A stretch of DNA of 64,000 bases from Diplonema japonicum (lineage: Eukaryota > Euglenozoa > Diplonemea > Diplonemida > Diplonemidae). Shown here piece by piece: positions 37,790-47,393 of the stretch (positions are counted from its first letter, which is position 1; every line of letters begins with the position of its first letter). The translations under genes and the position numbers were made by a program. The stretch covers positions 1 to 64,000 of the forward strand of contig OZ025742.1 of the NCBI GenBank assembly GCA_964019335.1. The letters are read 5' to 3'. Below the pieces are notes generated by a model. The model saw only the letters and a program-made list of their open reading frames with translations, was not told where the DNA came from and searched no databases.

Positions 37790-37979
37790 AGTTAGTTAGC
37801 CCCACCATCCCTGTGTATGACTCTAAGGCATTCGAACTCGGTTCTCTTAACTCTTCTTCATTTTCTTTCCTCCTTTTTGTACAACGCCACGACAGAAACA
37901 GTTTGCTTTTCTTTTTCTTCTTCTTTTTTCTTTTTCTTTTTTCCTTTCCCTTTTCAAAAAATGATGTTCATGGGCTGCA

Positions 37980-38912
37980 ATGAGTGTGGCTCCTTACCTG
38001 ACGTGCAGCAGGCGCTTTGACTGTAATGTGGACGGTCCTGTGTTTTGCCGACAGGGGCAATCAGTCGTATTGCACGGTCAGGGTTTGTGTGAGAATTATG
38101 CATCAACATGTGGAACGACGACACGGAGAGGGTCGGGCTTTCTTTGGCGACACAGAAGCTCCCCCCACCGACGCGCCCGCCACACCAGCACCGCCGGTGA
38201 CGCCATGCTACGGGATCACCTGCGAGGTGGGCACGCGATGCGAGGTTTACGCGGCGAGCGGCAGTCCTTCGTGCATCGACATGCCTCTGTGTCCCAACAT
38301 CACGTGTGGTGTGAACGAGACCTGCGGGCTCGTCGCGGTGGGTAAGGAGCAACTGTGCATTCTGAAAAAAGATTCTTGTGAGGGAACAGGTCTGGGAACG
38401 GGTTATGCGTCACGAAGAATGACGCTTGCTATGACGGGATCGCAGGTAAGGGCCAATGCGCACAGGGGGAGTTCTGCATCAGCCAGTCCACTTCTTCTGG
38501 GGAGCCGCACTACTGCGACTCAGACCTCTTCAACGACCCTTGCAAGGATGTCGTGTGCCCCAGCGATATGCGGTGCAGGGCGGAAGGCTTGGGCAACCCG
38601 CTGTGCGCCGTTCCCGACCCTTGTTGGAACCTGAGGTCGAATTCCTCTACCTGTAGCTACTCGACCAATATCTGTTACCTTGATAGCTCTTATGACGCTG
38701 TGTGCGACTGGAACCCTTGCACCTCGTCGTCAGGATCCATCTGTCCTTGGGGCAGCCTCTGCAAAGTGAACCCACTGGTGACTACTACTGTGTGGACTTG
38801 GAACCCTGCGGCAAGCTTTCATGTGCGTGGAACGAGACATGTGCCTTCGACGGAAGCAACCAAGCCAAATGCATCTCGAAAAGAGACCCTTGCGAGTCTT
38901 ACATGCGCCAAA
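37980..38912 (+). pseudogene. Broken copy of the 23461 Cys-rich membrane protein gene
   Basis: Nearly identical at the DNA level to parts of 23990-25370. It lacks ~590 bp corresponding to about 24270-24856, carries small indels (e.g. GGGCTTTCTTT for GGGCTTTGCTTT near 38140, and CCCACTGG for CCCCACTGG near 38770) that break the frame, and ends abruptly after GACCCTTGCGAG at a piggyBac fragment. The upstream leader differs. The high identity indicates a recent duplication, or gene conversion with the intact gene. Confidence 0.88.
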
Positions 38913-39270
38913 AGGGACTTGATATGTAACACGTGCCCTGTGTCAGATTCCACCCGTACACCTTCACCTGTCCTCTTTGCAGGCTGGAATACTCTGAAGC
39001 AATGCCTACCGTGTGACTTGATCATACTCTCATCAATGATCGATTCTCCGGGGGAATAGTGTTGCAGACAGGTAGGGGAGCAAGAATTTCTTCACCTCTC
39101 TAAAATGCAACGACCGTTGTAAGCGCAAAAGCAGCAACGTTTCATTGCATTTGCCAAAAAAAGGTGTGGCGAGGACAGAAATGCTCGGCCAGTTGTCCTT
39201 TATGCCGACCTTGATGTTCATGAGCATCCACAAGGTCAGAAACTCATAAATATCGTCCAGTGAGTTCAAA
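38913..39270 (-). pseudogene. piggyBac transposase fragment (second copy)
   Basis: Closely similar to part of the 35211-37399 element: DDIYEFLTLWMLMNI, ATPFF and the IDESMIKSHGR catalytic block, with an internal deletion. No TIRs or TTAA ends were found. It forms the right breakpoint of the Cys-rich pseudogene. Confidence 0.75.
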
Positions 39271-39371
39271 ATCGATCCATCTTTTCTTTTTGCAGTTTTC
39301 TTTCTTCTTGCTCCTTTTTTTTACTGACATGCAACCTTATCCATCCCTCACACTCAGGTACCTCCACAACA

Positions 39372-42300
39372 ATGACAAGTGTCGTTCTTGCGGCATGCCT
39401 AGTACAGGCCACCGTCGCACTTCAACAAACTCCCTCTCCTTGCACAGGGACGCCTCGAGGGGGCTGCCCAGTTGGTTCGCGGTGCGAAGTGGACAGCAAC
39501 GGAGGCATCTTGTGTGTAGACGAGCAGCTGTGCAGCAACATCAGTTGTTCCTCGAACGAGACCTGTGCCATTGACACACACAACAGGGCCTTCTGCGTCA
39601 TGAGACGGGACCCCTGTGATGTGACCTGCCCTCTTCATGAGTACTGTTCGTACAACTACTACAGCGGCAAAGGGGACGTGGTGTGCGAGATGTCCAATGC
39701 ATGCTTCGACCTCAGCTGCATGGATGGGATGCAGTGCAGGAGTGCCGCTGATGGCCCCTCAATGTGTGCACCCCCTGGCCCATGCTGGAACGTGACATGT
39801 GGTGCAAACAAGTACTGCGACCTTGATGCCTCTTACAGTCCCGTGTGTATGGAGGAGCCTTGTTCGAGTGCCACGTGTCCTTCTGGAGAGGACTGTGTGA
39901 ACAAATGGATCAACGAAACGGTGAGGGCGGCTTCCTGTGTGGGGGTCACACCCACACCTGGGACACCTCAACCTTCTGGGACAGAGGCACCCCCCTCGCC
40001 CTGTACTAATGTGAACTGTCCTGTCGGGTCTCACTGTGTAGTGGGTGGCGATGGGAAAACCACCAGCTGTGTGGACCAGCAATTGTGTAAGAACCTAAGG
40101 TGTAAAGCGAATGAGACCTGTGCCATCGGTGCGAGAACCGACCATCTTTCGTGTCTTCCGAAGAAGAACCCTTGTCTCGCTGGGTGCCCTGTGCAAGGTG
40201 AGGTCTGCTCTGCCGACTACGGAAGGATGACGAAGAGTTGCTCGACGAAATTCTACGATAGCTGCAGCCGTGTTGAGTGCCTTGACGGGATGCAGTGCAG
40301 GGAGGTTGCTTACGTCTTCGAACCCTATTGTGCCGCCCCCGACCCTTGTTACAACGTGACGTGTGGTGCGAACATGTACTGTGACCTTGATCCTGCGTTC
40401 GATCCTGTGTGTTTGGAGGAGCCTTGTTTGAACGTTACGTGTCCTTCTGGAGAGCATTGTGTGAACAGCTGGAATTACAAAGTTGAAAGAATGGCTGTTT
40501 GTGAGAGCACAGGCACGCCAGCCCCTGCTGCCACACCTGAACCTGTTACACCTGCACCTCTCTCTCCTTGCACAGGGACGCCTCGAGGGGGCTGCCCAGT
40601 TGGTTCGCGGTGCGAAGTGGACAGCAACGGAGGCATCTTGTGTGTAGACGAGCAGCTGTGCAGCAACATCAGTTGTTCCTCGAACGAGACCTGTGCCATT
40701 GACACACACAACAGGGCCTTCTGCGTCATGAGACGGGACCCCTGTGATGTGACCTGCCCTCTTCATGAGTACTGTTCGTACAACTACTACAGCGGCAAAG
40801 GGGACGTGGTGTGCGAGATGTCCAATGCATGCTTCGACCTCAGCTGCATGGATGGGATGCAGTGCAGGAGTGCCGCTGATGGCCCCTCAATGTGTGCACC
40901 CCCTGGCCCATGCTGGAACGTGACATGTGGTGCAAACAAGTACTGCGACCTTGATGCCTCTTACAGTCCCGTGTGTATGGAGGAGCCTTGTTCGAGTGCC
41001 ACGTGTCCTTCTGGAGAGGACTGTGTGAACAAATGGATCAACGAAACGGTGAGGGCGGCTTCCTGTGTGGGGGTCACACCCACACCTGGGACACCTCAAC
41101 CTTCTGGGACAGAGGCACCCCCCTCGCCCTGTACTAATGTGAACTGTCCTGTCGGGTCTCACTGTGTAGTGGGTGGCGATGGGAAAACCACCAGCTGTGT
41201 GGACCAGCAATTGTGTAAGAACCTAAGGTGTAAAGCGAATGAGACCTGTGCCATCGGTGCGAGAACCGACCATCTTTCGTGTCTTCCGAAGAAGAACCCT
41301 TGTCTCGCTGGGTGCCCTGTGCAAGGTGAGGTCTGCTCTGCCGACTACGGAAGGATGACGAAGAGTTGCTCGACGAAATTCTACGATAGCTGCAGCCGTG
41401 TTGAGTGCCTTGACGGGATGCAGTGCAGGGAGGTTGCTTACGTCTTCGAACCCTATTGTGCCGCCCCCGACCCTTGTTACAACGTGACGTGTGGTGCGAA
41501 CATGTACTGTGACCTTGATCCTGCGTTCGATCCTGTGTGTTTGGAGGAGCCTTGTTTGAACGTTACGTGTCCTTCTGGAGAGCATTGTGTGAACAGCTGG
41601 AATTACAAAGTTGAAAGAATGGCTGTTTGTGAGAGCACAGGCACGCCAGCCCCTGCTGCCACACCTGAACCTGTTACACCTGCACCTCTCTCTCCTTGCA
41701 CAGGGACGCCTCGAGGGGGCTGCCCAGTTGGTTCGCGGTGCGAAGTGGACAGCAACGGAGGCATCTTGTGTGTAGACGAGCAGCTGTGCAGCAACATCAG
41801 TTGTTCCTCGAACGAGACCTGTGCCATTGACACACACAACAGGGCCTTCTGCGTCATGAGACGGGACCCCTGTGATGTGACCTGCCCTCTTCATGAGTAC
41901 TGTTCGTACAACTACTACAGCGGCAAAGGGGACGTGGTGTGCGAGATGTCCAATGCATGCTTCGACCTCAGCTGCATGGATGGGATGCAGTGCAGGAGTG
42001 CCGCTGATGGCCCCTCAATGTGTGCACCCCCTGGCCCATGCTGGAACGTGACATGTGGTGCAAACAAGTACTGCGACCTTGATGCCTCTTACAGTCCCGT
42101 GTGTATGGAGGAGCCTTGTTCGAGTGCCACGTGTCCTTCTGGAGAGGACTGTGTGAACAAATGGATCAACGAAACGGTGAGGGCGGCTTCCTGTGTGGGG
42201 GTCACACCCACACCTGGGACACCTCAACCTTCTGGGACAGAGGCACCCCCCTCGCCCTGTACTAATGTGAACTGTCCTGTCGGGTCTCACTGTGTAGTGG

Positions 42301-44165
42301 GTGGCGATGGGAAAACCACCAGCTGTGTGGACCAGCAATTGTGTAAGAACCTAAGGTGTAAAGCGAATGAGACCTGTGCCATCGGTGCGAGAACCGACCA
42401 TCTTTCGTGTCTTCCGAAGAAGAACCCTTGTCTCGCTGGGTGCCCTGTGCAAGGTGAGGTCTGCTCTGCCGACTACGGAAGGATGACGAAGAGTTGCTCG
42501 ACGAAATTCTACGATAGCTGCAGCCGTGTTGAGTGCCTTGACGGGATGCAGTGCAGGGAGGTTGCTTACGTCTTCGAACCCTATTGTGCCGCCCCCGACC
42601 CTTGTTACAACGTGACGTGTGGTGCGAACATGTACTGTGACCTTGATCCTGCGTTCGATCCTGTGTGTTTGGAGGAGCCTTGTTTGAACGTTACGTGTCC
42701 TTCTGGAGAGCATTGTGTGAACAGCTGGAATTACAAAGTTGAAAGAATGGCTGTTTGTGAGAGCACAGGCACGCCAGCCCCTGCTGCCACACCTGAACCT
42801 GTTACACCTGCACCTCTCTCTCCTTGCACAGGGACGCCTCGAGGGGGCTGCCCAGTTGGTTCGCGGTGCGAAGTGGACAGCAACGGAGGCATCTTGTGTG
42901 TAGACGAGCAGCTGTGCAGCAACATCAGTTGTTCCTCGAACGAGACCTGTGCCATTGACACACACAACAGGGCCTTCTGCGTCATGAGACGGGACCCCTG
43001 TGATGTGACCTGCCCTCTTCATGAGTACTGTTCGTACAACTACTACAGCGGCAAAGGGGACGTGGTGTGCGAGATGTCCAATGCATGCTTCGACCTCAGC
43101 TGCATGGATGGGATGCAGTGCAGGAGTGCCGCTGATGGCCCCTCAATGTGTGCACCCCCTGGCCCATGCTGGAACGTGACATGTGGTGCAAACAAGTACT
43201 GCGACCTTGATGCCTCTTACAGTCCCGTGTGTATGGAGGAGCCTTGTTCGAGTGCCACGTGTCCTTCTGGAGAGGACTGTGTGAACAAATGGATCAACGA
43301 AACGGTGAGGGCGGCTTCCTGTGTGGGGGTCACACCCACACCTGGGACACCTCAACCTTCTGGGACAGAGGCACCCCCCTCGCCCTGTACTAATGTGAAC
43401 TGTCCTGTCGGGTCTCACTGTGTAGTGGGTGGCGATGGGAAAACCACCAGCTGTGTGGACCAGCAATTGTGTAAGAACCTAAGGTGTAAAGCGAATGAGA
43501 CCTGTGCCATCGGTGCGAGAACCGACCATCTTTCGTGTCTTCCGAAGAAGAACCCTTGTCTCGCTGGGTGCCCTGTGCAAGGTGAGGTCTGCTCTGCCGA
43601 CTACGGAAGGATGACGAAGAGTTGCTCGACGAAATTCTACGATAGCTGCAGCCGTGTTGAGTGCCTTGACGGGATGCAGTGCAGGGAGGTTGCTTACGTC
43701 TTCGAACCCTATTGTGCCGCCCCCGACCCTTGTTACAACGTGACGTGTGGTGCGAACATGTACTGTGACCTTGATCCTGCGTTCGATCCTGTGTGTTTGG
43801 AGGAGCCTTGTTTGAACGTTACGTGTCCTTCTGGAGAGCATTGTGTGAACAGCTGGAATTACAAAGTTGAAAGAATGGCTGTTTGTGAGAGCACAGGCAC
43901 ACCTACCACCCAATCACCTCAGTCTAGGTCACCTATAACACAGATGCCTATGGGTCCTGGTGTCAATACACCAGAGCCAACTGAAGCTCCTAAGGATGAA
44001 AGTGAAGACAATTACCTATGGATTATAATTGTGGCAAGTGGTGTTGTGGTGCTATGTGTAGCTGGTGGTGGTTTATTACTCAGAAACAAGAAGAAGAGGC
44101 AGGTTGGTACTGATTCTGAATTTTTGGTATGGTACTTAAAAGGACATTTACACGAATATTTATAG
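39372..44165 (+). CDS. Cys-rich type I membrane protein with four identical 376-residue repeats
   Basis: 1597 residues. Signal peptide MTSVVLAACLVQATVALQ, then four tandem 376-residue units, each made of two ~188-residue half-modules of EGF/follistatin-like six-Cys motifs (SRCEVDSNGGILCVD; PCWNVTCGANKYCDLD) with Thr/Pro linkers. A short stalk, a transmembrane helix (YLWIIIVASGVVVLCVAGGG) and a short tail with EFLVWYLKG follow. The tail motif matches ADELLVWY in the 23461 protein, suggesting a shared cytoplasmic partner. Each unit carries several N-x-T/S sequons. It is a surface protein, possibly adhesive or antigenic; the role is inferred from architecture only. The DNA of the units appears identical, so the array is very young or actively homogenised, and copy number probably varies between individuals. 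Confidence 0.88.
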   Translation: MTSVVLAACLVQATVALQQTPSPCTGTPRGGCPVGSRCEVDSNGGILCVDEQLCSNISCSSNETCAIDTHNRAFCVMRRDPCDVTCPLHEYCSYNYYSGKGDVVCEMSNACFDLSCMDGMQCRSAADGPSMCAPPGPCWNVTCGANKYCDLDASYSPVCMEEPCSSATCPSGEDCVNKWINETVRAASCVGVTPTPGTPQPSGTEAPPSPCTNVNCPVGSHCVVGGDGKTTSCVDQQLCKNLRCKANETCAIGARTDHLSCLPKKNPCLAGCPVQGEVCSADYGRMTKSCSTKFYDSCSRVECLDGMQCREVAYVFEPYCAAPDPCYNVTCGANMYCDLDPAFDPVCLEEPCLNVTCPSGEHCVNSWNYKVERMAVCESTGTPAPAATPEPVTPAPLSPCTGTPRGGCPVGSRCEVDSNGGILCVDEQLCSNISCSSNETCAIDTHNRAFCVMRRDPCDVTCPLHEYCSYNYYSGKGDVVCEMSNACFDLSCMDGMQCRSAADGPSMCAPPGPCWNVTCGANKYCDLDASYSPVCMEEPCSSATCPSGEDCVNKWINETVRAASCVGVTPTPGTPQPSGTEAPPSPCTNVNCPVGSHCVVGGDGKTTSCVDQQLCKNLRCKANETCAIGARTDHLSCLPKKNPCLAGCPVQGEVCSADYGRMTKSCSTKFYDSCSRVECLDGMQCREVAYVFEPYCAAPDPCYNVTCGANMYCDLDPAFDPVCLEEPCLNVTCPSGEHCVNSWNYKVERMAVCESTGTPAPAATPEPVTPAPLSPCTGTPRGGCPVGSRCEVDSNGGILCVDEQLCSNISCSSNETCAIDTHNRAFCVMRRDPCDVTCPLHEYCSYNYYSGKGDVVCEMSNACFDLSCMDGMQCRSAADGPSMCAPPGPCWNVTCGANKYCDLDASYSPVCMEEPCSSATCPSGEDCVNKWINETVRAASCVGVTPTPGTPQPSGTEAPPSPCTNVNCPVGSHCVVGGDGKTTSCVDQQLCKNLRCKANETCAIGARTDHLSCLPKKNPCLAGCPVQGEVCSADYGRMTKSCSTKFYDSCSRVECLDGMQCREVAYVFEPYCAAPDPCYNVTCGANMYCDLDPAFDPVCLEEPCLNVTCPSGEHCVNSWNYKVERMAVCESTGTPAPAATPEPVTPAPLSPCTGTPRGGCPVGSRCEVDSNGGILCVDEQLCSNISCSSNETCAIDTHNRAFCVMRRDPCDVTCPLHEYCSYNYYSGKGDVVCEMSNACFDLSCMDGMQCRSAADGPSMCAPPGPCWNVTCGANKYCDLDASYSPVCMEEPCSSATCPSGEDCVNKWINETVRAASCVGVTPTPGTPQPSGTEAPPSPCTNVNCPVGSHCVVGGDGKTTSCVDQQLCKNLRCKANETCAIGARTDHLSCLPKKNPCLAGCPVQGEVCSADYGRMTKSCSTKFYDSCSRVECLDGMQCREVAYVFEPYCAAPDPCYNVTCGANMYCDLDPAFDPVCLEEPCLNVTCPSGEHCVNSWNYKVERMAVCESTGTPTTQSPQSRSPITQMPMGPGVNTPEPTEAPKDESEDNYLWIIIVASGVVVLCVAGGGLLLRNKKKRQVGTDSEFLVWYLKGHLHEYL
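39435..43901 (+). repeat. Four tandem 1128-bp repeats
   Basis: Unit starts at 39435, 40563, 41691 and 42819, all exactly 1128 bp apart. The last unit leaves the consensus at GAGAGCACAGGCAC, about 43901. No difference between units was noticed on reading, including third codon positions. Confidence 0.92.
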
Positions 44166-45236
44166 GTTATTGGGATGAACTCATTTGTAGATGAGGAGTT
44201 GGTTGTGGGTGAAATGCAGAAAGCCGAGGAAAAACCTGATTATATTGGAAGAAAATGATGTAAGGTGGAAAAAAAAATTTTTTTTTTTTGAACAATCTAG
44301 AATTTGCTCAGACGCCGAGGGAAAAAGTAAAGTGTGGGGGGAAAGACAGTACCTCTTTTTTTTTTGCTTCCCTCGCCCTCTGGTAACCTTGATGGATCTT
44401 CGATTTAGGCAGTCCTCAAGAGATGAGACAAGTCAGAGTTACTGCTACCCTTTTACAATTGTGTCCCTATCCTTTAACTTTTTTTTTTTTTTTTTTTTTT
44501 TTGCCGAATCACATGTTTGCTGAAAACAGTGGGGATTCAAAAAAAAAAAAAAAAAAAAAAAAACCCTTTTGTTTCTTCAAAGGCTGTATTATACCAGCCT
44601 CCAGTTATCTTATGCCTTTCCCCCAATGGGGCCAATGGGCTTGGGACTTATCCTTCATGAATTTTGTTGGAAACAGAGTGGTTTTTCTTCTTCTTTTTTT
44701 TCTTCTTCTTTTTCTTTTCTTTTTTTCTTCTTCTTTTTTTTTTGTTACAAAATATTTATCTTTCAAAAAATGATTTTATAACTAAATGCAATTTGTGCCG
44801 AGCAAAAAACTTTCGCAGCTTTGCTCGTGCGAACAACAAAGACATATAGTCATAAGGTTATTGAATTATTTTTTTTTCTGAATATGAAGTAGAAACTTAA
44901 CTTCTGTCTCCTCCCCTTTTTTAATGTCTCTTTTCTTTTCTCTTTTTTTTTCTTTTTTTCCCCTCAAGCGGGGGGCTTGTCCTGTACTTTGAGTTTTTTT
45001 TTCCCAGGGTTGTCCTCAAGTGGGATATGCCCTCAAGCATCGCTTTTTTGTTTTTGTTTTAATTGTTTTTTAAAAAAAAAAACAATATTTATTGTCGTGG
45101 CTAACTACGATTATGTGTACGATTTCTATTTCTGCGATATGTTGTTCATGCATGTCTCTTTGAAAACGGGTGATCCATGGTTGGCCACCTGTGACTTTTT
45201 TTTTTTTTTTTTTTTTTTTTATACGGTACGATGGTA
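44166..45236. other. Homopolymer-rich spacer
   Basis: T, A and T/C tracts (e.g. 44479-44502, 44539-44563, 45188-45220) and a retroelement 3' UTR motif (GTTGTCCTCAAGTGGGAT, 45009-45026). No gene; Phe-rich ORFs are artefacts of the T runs. Confidence 0.6.
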
Positions 45237-45626
45237 AGAAGAAAACTTCCGTCACGACAATGGAACTCGCCATAGACTATGAGCAGACCACCCGCCGGTC
45301 GCTCATAGGTCCCCTCGACGATCAAGACCTGCTCACGGAGAAGGCCGCAAGGATGCGATACATCTTGGGTCGCATCCAGAAATGCTCAGCACGCACACGG
45401 CTACGACAGGAGACCACTCTTCTCCTCGAGCCAAACCCCCCCCCTACCTAGCACGACTCCAAGCAATGTTTCTCGCCCAGATGCCGTCCATCTCATCGCG
45501 ACAAACAGCCACCGCAGGCACCAGACAGCAACCGCAGAACGGTGACCGATTAGTGTGGATACCTACCTGAACAGTGAGCACCCCCATGCACACTGAAATT
45601 TTATCGAGTTTATAAAGGGCGATGAC

Positions 45627-45655
<29 letters not shown>
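45237..45655 (+). pseudogene. 5'-truncated fragment of an element-3-related retroelement
   Basis: MELAIDYEQTTRRSLIG...KAARMRYILGRIQ resembles the element 3 ORF2 C-terminus (AELALDFEETTGKSLGV...KARRIKLLVERAN). An 8-C run near 45437 shifts the frame, after which YLARLQAMFLAQ continues to a TGA at 45568-45570. An AACAGTGAGCACC-family 3' UTR and a ~28-A tail (45628-45655) follow, as expected for a retrotransposed 3' end. Confidence 0.55.
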
Positions 45656-45658
<3 letters not shown>

Positions 45659-45821
45659 CCTTCTTTCCCTTGCTCCTTAATTCTAAGCGCCTTCAACAAA
45701 AAAAAAAAAAAAGAAAAAAAGAAGAAGAAACCCCTCTGGGGAAGGGCGGAGGGTACTTGCTATCCCTCTGACCCACACTTCCTTAAAACTCTCTCCTTTT
45801 TTTTTTTTTTTTTTTTTTTTT

Positions 45822-45947
45822 TATACCGGATTTGTTTTTATATTGTTCAGTTTTAATAATGGTCTGGGGATTTAGTGTACTGTATAAATTATGTACCTTT
45901 TTCGGATTTTGGACTAACTTGGGACTTTTTACAGAACAATACAAAAA
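45822..45947 (+). repeat. ~125-bp dispersed repeat, copy 1
   Basis: Shares TTATGTACCTTTTTCG, a TTGGGACTTTT segment and ACAATA in the same order and spacing with 47230-47330, directly upstream of the ABC transporter gene. Confidence 0.6.
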
Positions 45948-46026
45948 ACTATTTTTATTATTTTTGGCCTGACCCCCCCCCCCCCCCCCCCCCAGGACAG
46001 GCCCCACTAAAATCAAAGCCACGTTT

Positions 46027-47122
46027 GTGGTGTACAAGATCTACTTTTTGGTTTCCATTTTCAAAACAAGGTACGCGGACGCCCTGAAGGCCCAGATAAA
46101 GAAAGAGCGGAAAAGACACAGAAGAGAAGCCCTTCTTGCTGCTGTTGGTCCGGCTTCTGTTCCCGTTAGTCCTGTTGCCGCGCCTGGTGCTTCTGTTCCC
46201 GTTAGTCCTGTTGCCACGCCTGGTGCTTCTGTTCCCGTTAGTCCTGTTGCCGCGCCTGGTGCTTCTGTTCCCGTTAGTCCTGTTGCCGCGCCTGGTGCTT
46301 CTGTTCCCGTTAGTCCTGTTGCCACGCCTAGTGCTTCTGTTCCCGTTAGTCCTGTTGCCACGCCTGGTGCTTCTGTTGTTGCCGGTCCTGTGGTTTCTGT
46401 TGTCGGTCCCGTTGCTTCTGTTGCCAACCCCGTGGCCTCCCCTGCTGCCCGACACCTTCACAGATTGCAAAATCAGCAATGCTAGAGGTTGACAAAAGGA
46501 CAAAGATTATGCGTCCTTTTGTTCTTGCCTGGGGTGTCGAGGCTTACCGCAAGCTAACAATCCGGGCAGGGTTCGCTTACCTTTTTAACGATCTCCCACC
46601 CGGGTCTGCATCCGTGACCCTGCCCACTGAGGACGTTCCTGCGCCCTCGCCCGGCCCTCCGCCCCCGCCTTCCGAGGTCGAGCTGGTTCGAGAAGCTGGG
46701 TGCAGATGCAGGAGTTGACCCGATGGAGATTGATCCATTGGAGCCATTGGGACTGTCGGTCGACCCGGAACCAGCACCCGAAGACCCGGACATTGAGATC
46801 ACTGAGATGTTCAGCAGGCTGGGCACCTCGACATAGAGGCCATTTCTGATGCGCCTTCTTCTGACGAAGAAGCAGAAGAAGAAGAAATGCCTGACCAAGA
46901 AGCCTCAGCCCCAAGCCAAGCAGCGGCCAAGTGACCCCAAGCCAGCGAGCGAACAACGTGACGAGGGTGCCCTGCCCCAACTGCAGCGCAACCCTCAAGC
47001 AGGTTAGAAAGGAGACCAGTGTGGGAGTGCACGGAATGCTCTGGTGAGCATGACATGAGCACCCGCGGAAGGGTCTGCCCGTGCGACTATGTGGTGTGCT
47101 TTACGTGCAGGACTGGGCAATA
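46027..47122 (+). pseudogene. Decayed gene: 36-bp minisatellite, acidic region, zinc-finger tail
   Basis: A + strand reading begins after a 21-C run with RYADALKAQIKKERKRHRREALLA, then ~6 copies of a 12-residue unit (PVAAPGASVPVS; 36 bp, 46156-46380). After frame changes come AWGVEAYRKLTIRAG, an acidic stretch (DASSSDEEAEEEE), CPNCSATLKQ, and in another frame WECTECSGEHD...CPCDYVVCFTC to a TAA at 47120-47122. The Cys pattern resembles the zinc-finger tail of element 3 ORF1. At least three frame breaks make it a probable pseudogene, perhaps of a retroelement ORF1. It is weakly supported as one unit; unrecognised introns could explain some breaks. Confidence 0.35.
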
Positions 47123-47229
47123 ATGAACTAGAATTGCGGTAATACCACCCCCCCTCCCCGGCTGGGGGGTATTTTGTTTTTGTCTTGGGATTTTTTATTT
47201 TTAGGGATATTTTCTGGGGTTTTTTTTTA

Positions 47230-47330
47230 TTTTTGTAATTTTTATGTTCTGTTTTAATGGTGTTCTGTAAATATTATGTACCTTTTTCGAATTTTTTGCC
47301 CAATTTGGGACTTTTCACATAACAATATAA
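47230..47330 (+). repeat. ~125-bp dispersed repeat, copy 2 (upstream of ABC gene)
   Basis: Second copy of the 45822 repeat, ending ~60 bp before the ABC transporter ATG, so it may supply promoter or leader sequence for that gene. Confidence 0.55.
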
Positions 47331-47393
47331 GTACAAATCCGGTAGTCTGAAAAAAAAAAAAAAAGAGAAAAAAAAGAAGGGGAAAAAAAAAAA

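Noticed and set aside
39435-43901. Tandem array as CRISPR or satellite DNA
   Set aside because: Units are 1128 bp, fully coding, with a continuous Cys-rich frame and no spacers.
40095-43913. Repeated 223-, 107- and 84-codon - strand ORFs
   Set aside because: Mirror images of the 1128-bp repeat. Their periodicity only reflects the sense-strand repeat.
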